A stretch of 34,498 nucleotides of DNA from positions 1 through 34,498 of IMG/VR virus record IMGVR_UViG_3300030102_004615; one strand, given 5' to 3'. Positions 31,860-34,498 of this stretch are shown here, one piece after another; position 1 is the stretch's first letter, and every line of letters starts with the position of its first letter. Under the pieces are notes generated by a model. It was not told the origin of the DNA, ran no database searches, and saw only the letters and a list, made by a program, of their open reading frames with translations. The position numbers and the translations under genes were made by a program. The DNA comes from a virus.

Positions 31860-32162
31860 ATGGGGCGTAAACATTTACAGACTACCCACTCTATCGCACA
31901 AGTGCGAGCTATTATTAGCTCGCTACTTTACGCCTCTGAACGTGAGTTTCAATTAGAGAATGAAGCTATTGGCGTTTCTGTGAAAGAGTTTGATGATAGT
32001 CGTAGGCTAGGGGTAGTTATCTTCACCCTAGCCACAATCTGTTTTAGTAACCCTGACGCATTAAAAAGATTAGAAAGAAGGGTAGCTGAAATCAATAGGC
32101 AAGTACACTTGTTAGATACTCGCCGAACAAAAGATGCTAAACGTGAAGGGAGAGAAGTATGA
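31860..32162 (+). CDS. Basic helical phage protein, unknown function
   Basis: This encodes 100 residues, beginning one base after the previous stop codon. It has helices with RAIISSLLYASEREFQLENE and a C-terminal basic helix (RLERRVAEINRQVHLLD, then RRTKDAKREGREV). The excess of Arg suggests nucleic acid or acidic-partner binding. It overlaps the next gene by four bases (ATGA). Confidence 0.5.
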   Translation: MGRKHLQTTHSIAQVRAIISSLLYASEREFQLENEAIGVSVKEFDDSRRLGVVIFTLATICFSNPDALKRLERRVAEINRQVHLLDTRRTKDAKREGREV

Positions 32163-32503
32163 GTGAGGATAAACTAAAAGAGTTGCAGAAAGTTGTGACA
32201 CAAATGTCTTTAAATCTTCTGCGAGTTCAGAATGACCTGCGTAACTTTGTCAGAGAACAAGAAGATATTAATGCAGGGTTCAAACAGCAGATCGACCTTA
32301 GACCTGTAACTATGAATCAAATGAGGGATGAACTTTTTGACGATGTAAGTAAGCAAGTTGAGTGGCGGTTATCTCAGAAAGTAGTTGAGTTTGATGGTGC
32401 TATCAACAAATTTTTTGCTAACGCTAGATTTACACCTGACGCCAAAATATCTGAACAATTTGATACTGAGTTTGAATTAGATAAATTGGAGGAAAGTAAG
32501 TGA
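32159..32503 (+). CDS. Coiled-coil phage protein, unknown function
   Basis: The product has 114 residues. Residues 1-45 are a helix with heptad pattern (KLKELQKVVTQMSLNLLRVQ) and the rest is helical with several Asp and Glu. Its stop overlaps the next start by one base (TGATG). Similar acidic helical proteins occur in small-gene runs of phages. No domain is seen. Confidence 0.5.
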   Translation: MSEDKLKELQKVVTQMSLNLLRVQNDLRNFVREQEDINAGFKQQIDLRPVTMNQMRDELFDDVSKQVEWRLSQKVVEFDGAINKFFANARFTPDAKISEQFDTEFELDKLEESK

Positions 32504-32664
32504 TGGCATTTATAGTAAGAGCAAAAGATCTTGAACCATTTTTAAAATGGCTTGATACTTGTCCATGTTCATACAGCATAAGCTCAATGCAGACTGGGTA
32601 TGTCCATGTTAAATTCCTGTTACCAGATGTTGAAGCTCAAATGATGGAGGTTAAGCATGACTAA
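32503..32664 (+). CDS. Small phage protein (53 residues)
   Basis: This frame starts at the ATG overlapping the previous stop codon and has GGAGGAAAG before it. The product begins MAFIVRAKDLEPFLKWLDTC and has a CPC pair, then TGYVHVKFLLPD. It overlaps the next gene by eight bases. Tight packing and the ribosome site support it as real; the function is unknown. Confidence 0.5.
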   Translation: MAFIVRAKDLEPFLKWLDTCPCSYSISSMQTGYVHVKFLLPDVEAQMMEVKHD

Positions 32665-32977
32665 TCCTTTATTAACCTTTCATATAGAAGAACCTAGCGA
32701 GGATTACTGCCCTATGTGTCAAGCATTAGGGGAACCTCAGTATGGTGTAAAAATGCACCGCAGTCTACCAACTCAAGTGCATTGGGTGCGAGCTACAGCA
32801 GAAGGCTTGCCAGAAGATAAAAAATATGTCAAATTATGTTCAGATTGTTTGTATGATGCAAGCAAGTCAAATGAAGTTGAAGCTATATTTAAGGATGGCG
32901 AACCATGGATTCCTGAGCAGTCGGGAATGTTTTTCATCCGCAGTAAGTTAGGAGAAACTGATGAGCAAGCAAACTGA
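32657..32977 (+). CDS. Small CxxC protein, unknown function
   Basis: The product has 106 residues with a GGAGG site upstream. DYCPMCQALG near residue 18 and CSDCLYDA near residue 60 give two CxxC pairs, so a zinc-bound fold is plausible. A basic HRSLPTQVHWVRA and an acidic tail surround it. It overlaps both neighbours slightly. No known family comes to mind. Confidence 0.5.
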   Translation: MTNPLLTFHIEEPSEDYCPMCQALGEPQYGVKMHRSLPTQVHWVRATAEGLPEDKKYVKLCSDCLYDASKSNEVEAIFKDGEPWIPEQSGMFFIRSKLGETDEQAN

Positions 32978-33287
32978 TAGGACACGCCCAAGTGATGCGT
33001 TTGTAGCAAGAATTCTTACAGATAAAGAAAAAGGATTGACTGCCAAACAAATACAGTCTTTTCATGGACTTACACCTAATCAGTATAAGTATATCGTGTA
33101 TACGCTCGGCAAAAAGCTAGATAAAAATAGTGCTAATTTTAGGTCAACTAAATCTGCTCAATCGGAAGCCGTGACTGTGCTTTCTGCATCAGGGGCAAGT
33201 GCCGATGTTTGGGAGTGGGAACGCCAGAAAGAAAAATCTTTTTGGAAAAGACTTGTGTCAAAAATTTTTTCTTGGTATCGTAAATAA
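32961..33287 (+). CDS. Small basic protein, last gene before terminator
   Basis: The product has 108 residues with an AGGAG site. It starts MSKQTDRTRPSDAFVARILT, has KGLTAKQIQSFHGLTPNQYK (a helix-turn-helix-like stretch around residues 25-50) and a C-terminal end with WERQKEKSFWKRLVSKIFSW, an amphipathic membrane-touching helix. DNA binding is possible but unproven. It is the last gene before the terminator at 33326. Confidence 0.5.
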   Translation: MSKQTDRTRPSDAFVARILTDKEKGLTAKQIQSFHGLTPNQYKYIVYTLGKKLDKNSANFRSTKSAQSEAVTVLSASGASADVWEWERQKEKSFWKRLVSKIFSWYRK

Positions 33288-33325
33288 GCATAAGCTCACC
33301 TCCCAAGTTGTATGCTCTCACTGTA

Positions 33326-33366
33326 ACCCCCTGATTCCACCTTTCTGGTCAGGGGGTCTTTTTGTA
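33326..33366 (+). terminator. Intrinsic terminator of early operon
   Basis: ACCCCCTGA (33326-33334) pairs perfectly with TCAGGGGGT (33349-33357), a 9-bp GC-rich stem with a 14-base loop, followed directly by a TCTTTTTGTAT run. It lies 38 bases after the stop codon of the last small gene. It ends transcripts from the left and insulates the terminase module. Confidence 0.92.
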
Positions 33367-33399
33367 TATTATATGGACTTTGCTATATAGGAGGTAATA

Positions 33400-33510
33400 A
33401 TGGATAGGACTGTTTTTGTTTTTAGAGATTTAATAATATACAATATCTCACTATCCCCATATATTCAATGGGTTAGCATGGATTATGGTTCTCTGACTCC
33501 GATATCTTGA
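33400..33510 (+). CDS. Possible 36-residue leader-type protein
   Basis: This ATG frame has a near-perfect AGGAGGT site five bases upstream, between the terminator and the shared control element. The product begins MDRTVFVFRDLIIYNISLS and ends SMDYGSLTPIS, mostly hydrophobic with no clear charge pattern. The ribosome site is the only strong point; no homologue can be judged. It might be a real small protein or a relic in a regulatory region. Confidence 0.35.
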   Translation: MDRTVFVFRDLIIYNISLSPYIQWVSMDYGSLTPIS

Positions 33511-33525
33511 TCACAATAGATCATT

Positions 33526-33603
33526 ACTTTCGTGTCCGCGCGACTTCAAATCAGGGCTGTTTTAAAATGACTACTTTTCTTTTTCGCTCCTATTTAGTAA
33601 AGT
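33526..33603 (+). repeat. Shared control element, copy 2
   Basis: ACTTTCGTGTCCGCGCGACT (33526-33545) repeats the element at 14444-14463 exactly, and the T-rich block (33574-33603, CTTTT.TTTTT.G..CCTATT) repeats 14491-14520 with 23 of 30 matches. The block ends 30 bases before the small terminase ATG. See copy 1 for the comparison. Confidence 0.75.
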
Positions 33604-33633
33604 GGTCCCATCATAACGAGAAGGAAAAGTAAA

Positions 33634-34188
33634 ATGCCTCTTGCAAAAGCCACTCACAAACCCAGTATCAATGTCGTCGCTAATCCTCGTGTAGAGAAAG
33701 GAATCACTCCAAAACAAGAAGAGTTTTGTAGAATTTACGTTTGCGAAGATGTCAGTCAGACTGAGGCGGCTGTGCGAGCAGGATATTCTGTAAAGTCTGC
33801 TCACGCCATTGCATCACAATTACTCAATGGGCAAAGGTATCCTCAAGTTGTGCAAAGGATAGGTGAACTAAAAAGTGAGCTATCTAAAAAGTACGAGGTA
33901 AGTTTTGAGGGACACGTTAAAAAACTAGCCGAGATACGTGACGCTGCCCTTGTTGGAGGAAACTTCGCAGCGGCAGTCGCAGCCGAAAAATCTAGAGGAC
34001 AAGCGGCAGGGATCTATATAGATCGTAAAGAAATCCTTCATGGACGTATTGACCAAATGGATAAAGAGCAAGTTATGAAGGAAATAGAGCGTTTGCAAAA
34101 AGAGTTCCCTGCACTCGCTGTAGTCACCGAAGATAATATGGTCATTGAGGGTACGGCACAAAAAAAGATAACAAAAGACCCTACTTGA
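33634..34188 (+). CDS. terS: Small terminase subunit
   Basis: The product has 184 residues. TPKQEEFCRIYVCEDVSQTE, then AAVRAGYSVKSAHAIASQLL, is the helix-turn-helix type start of the terminase_2 family that recognises phage DNA ends, and residues of about 80-135 form the charged oligomerisation helices (AEIRDAALVGGNFAAAVAAE). The ATG has a GAGAAGGA site. It opens the packaging module, with the large terminase expected beyond the window. The shared control element lies just upstream, possibly including its binding site. Confidence 0.9.
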   Translation: MPLAKATHKPSINVVANPRVEKGITPKQEEFCRIYVCEDVSQTEAAVRAGYSVKSAHAIASQLLNGQRYPQVVQRIGELKSELSKKYEVSFEGHVKKLAEIRDAALVGGNFAAAVAAEKSRGQAAGIYIDRKEILHGRIDQMDKEQVMKEIERLQKEFPALAVVTEDNMVIEGTAQKKITKDPT

Positions 34189-34250
34189 TAAATTCCTGTG
34201 TTATGGTTAGGTACGATTAATTTAACCTACCCGAAGAAAGGGGTTTTGAT

Positions 34251-34451
34251 ATGGCTACTAAGTTTAGTGAATGGACTAAAAAATTAGGACAACAGCATTT
34301 CTCAATGGCTGATGGCACAGGCAGGACATTATGTGGGATGCCTATGCTCGGCAACAATTATGCCGCAGACTATTACGACGAGGATAAAACGCCTTGTCCT
34401 AAATGCGCTGAGCGCATGGATTTTATTACAACAGGGGAGCTCGTAGACTAA
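34251..34451 (+). CDS. Small protein with CPKC, between terminase genes
   Basis: The product has 66 residues, with an AAGAAAGGGG ribosome site. It starts MATKFSEWTKKLGQQHFSMA, has TGRTLCGMPMLG and ends with a CPKCAERMD block, so its Cys residues (one single, one CxxC) may bind zinc together with a His. It lies directly before the next gene, sharing one base with its ATG (TAATG). Function unknown. Confidence 0.55.
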   Translation: MATKFSEWTKKLGQQHFSMADGTGRTLCGMPMLGNNYAADYYDEDKTPCPKCAERMDFITTGELVD

Positions 34452-34498
34452 TGGCTGATGTAAGTGTTTTATTGACTACGTTGTGGTACGAAGAGACA
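34451..34498 (+). CDS. Start of next gene, possibly large terminase (cut by window end)
   Basis: An ATG overlapping the previous stop by one base opens a frame that reads MADVSVLLTTLWYEET to the window edge. Sixteen residues do not allow a family call. The large terminase subunit would be expected at or near this place after terS, but that is only positional. Confidence 0.4.
   Translation, partial: MADVSVLLTTLWYEET

Larger units (their letters stand above)
33288..33633. promoter_or_regulatory. Control region before terminase gene
   Basis: This 346-base gap holds an intrinsic terminator (33326-33366), a possible 36-residue frame (33400-33510), a 13-base ATATACAATATCT box (33436-33448, also at 14428-14440), and copy 2 of the shared control element (33526-33603). 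The region precedes the small terminase gene, so a packaging-start (pac or cos) site could also lie here, but I see no direct proof. Confidence 0.55.

Noticed and set aside
33328-33365. Terminator acting on the minus strand too
   Set aside because: The other strand lacks a T-run after the stem and there is no minus-strand gene to its right.
33362-33389. TTGTAT / TATATA promoter-like pair after the terminator
   Set aside because: It overlaps the terminator T-run, and a start from it would begin at the ATG of the mini-frame, leaving out its ribosome site. It is probably chance in AT-rich DNA.
1-34498. CRISPR arrays, tRNA genes, integrase or phage RNA polymerase
   Set aside because: Looked for on both strands; no regularly spaced repeats, cloverleaf-like sequence, tyrosine or serine recombinase motifs, or single-subunit RNA polymerase motifs were found.

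Overview
This window reads as about two thirds or more of a tailed dsDNA bacteriophage genome, AT-rich and densely packed, with almost every gene on the + strand. No host-type genes, tRNAs, rRNAs, IS elements, integrase or CRISPR arrays are visible. The set of virion proteins (P22 gp10-like stabilisation protein, very large internal proteins, no recognisable tape measure or contractile-tail genes), the family A DNA polymerase and several small phage families suggest a short-tailed (podovirus-like) marine phage of an AT-rich alphaproteobacterial host. That host and habitat assignment is inference from resemblance, not something the sequence proves.

Layout. (1) 1-12.85 kb is the end of the late or virion module: the 3' part of a tail fibre, a small tail-assembly-like protein, a stabilisation/tail-hub protein, four large virion or ejection-type proteins, then three small proteins, two with a clear membrane segment and one possibly exported. 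(2) A single minus-strand SNF2-like helicase (12854-14293) converges on it with no spacing. (3) A 326-base divergent control region (14294-14619) starts the early module. (4) 14.6-20.9 kb is a replication block: two conserved phage proteins, one of them SSB-like, an archaeo-eukaryotic-type primase, a UvrD-like SF1 helicase and a DUF932 protein. (5) 21.6-25.3 kb looks like a DNA base hypermodification island: a protein of the 5-hmdU DNA kinase helical-domain / amino acid:DNA transferase group, a GT4-like glycosyltransferase and a thymidylate-synthase-fold enzyme, followed by a small nucleotide-metabolism-like gene. (6) 25.4-28.5 kb holds a family A DNA polymerase with Leu at the position of E. 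coli Pol I Phe762, an HD-domain nucleotidase and a cytidylyltransferase. (7) 28.5-33.3 kb is a run of small accessory genes plus an SleB-type cell-wall hydrolase, closed by a strong intrinsic terminator. (8) A second control region (33288-33633) leads into the small terminase subunit and the start of the packaging module at the right end.

The regulatory architecture stands out. The two long intergenic regions share an exact 20-base GC-rich element followed, at nearly the same distance, by a diverged T-rich block. Inside the early module two promoters share a long upstream box, another overlaps a 34-base dyad, and a perfect 15-bp inverted repeat sits directly before the primase gene. The most interesting functional prediction is that this phage replaces or decorates thymine in its DNA, using a hydroxymethyl-dUMP-type synthase, a hypermodification transferase and a glycosyltransferase encoded side by side. 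The AEP primase / SF1 helicase / PolA replisome also differs from the T7 arrangement.
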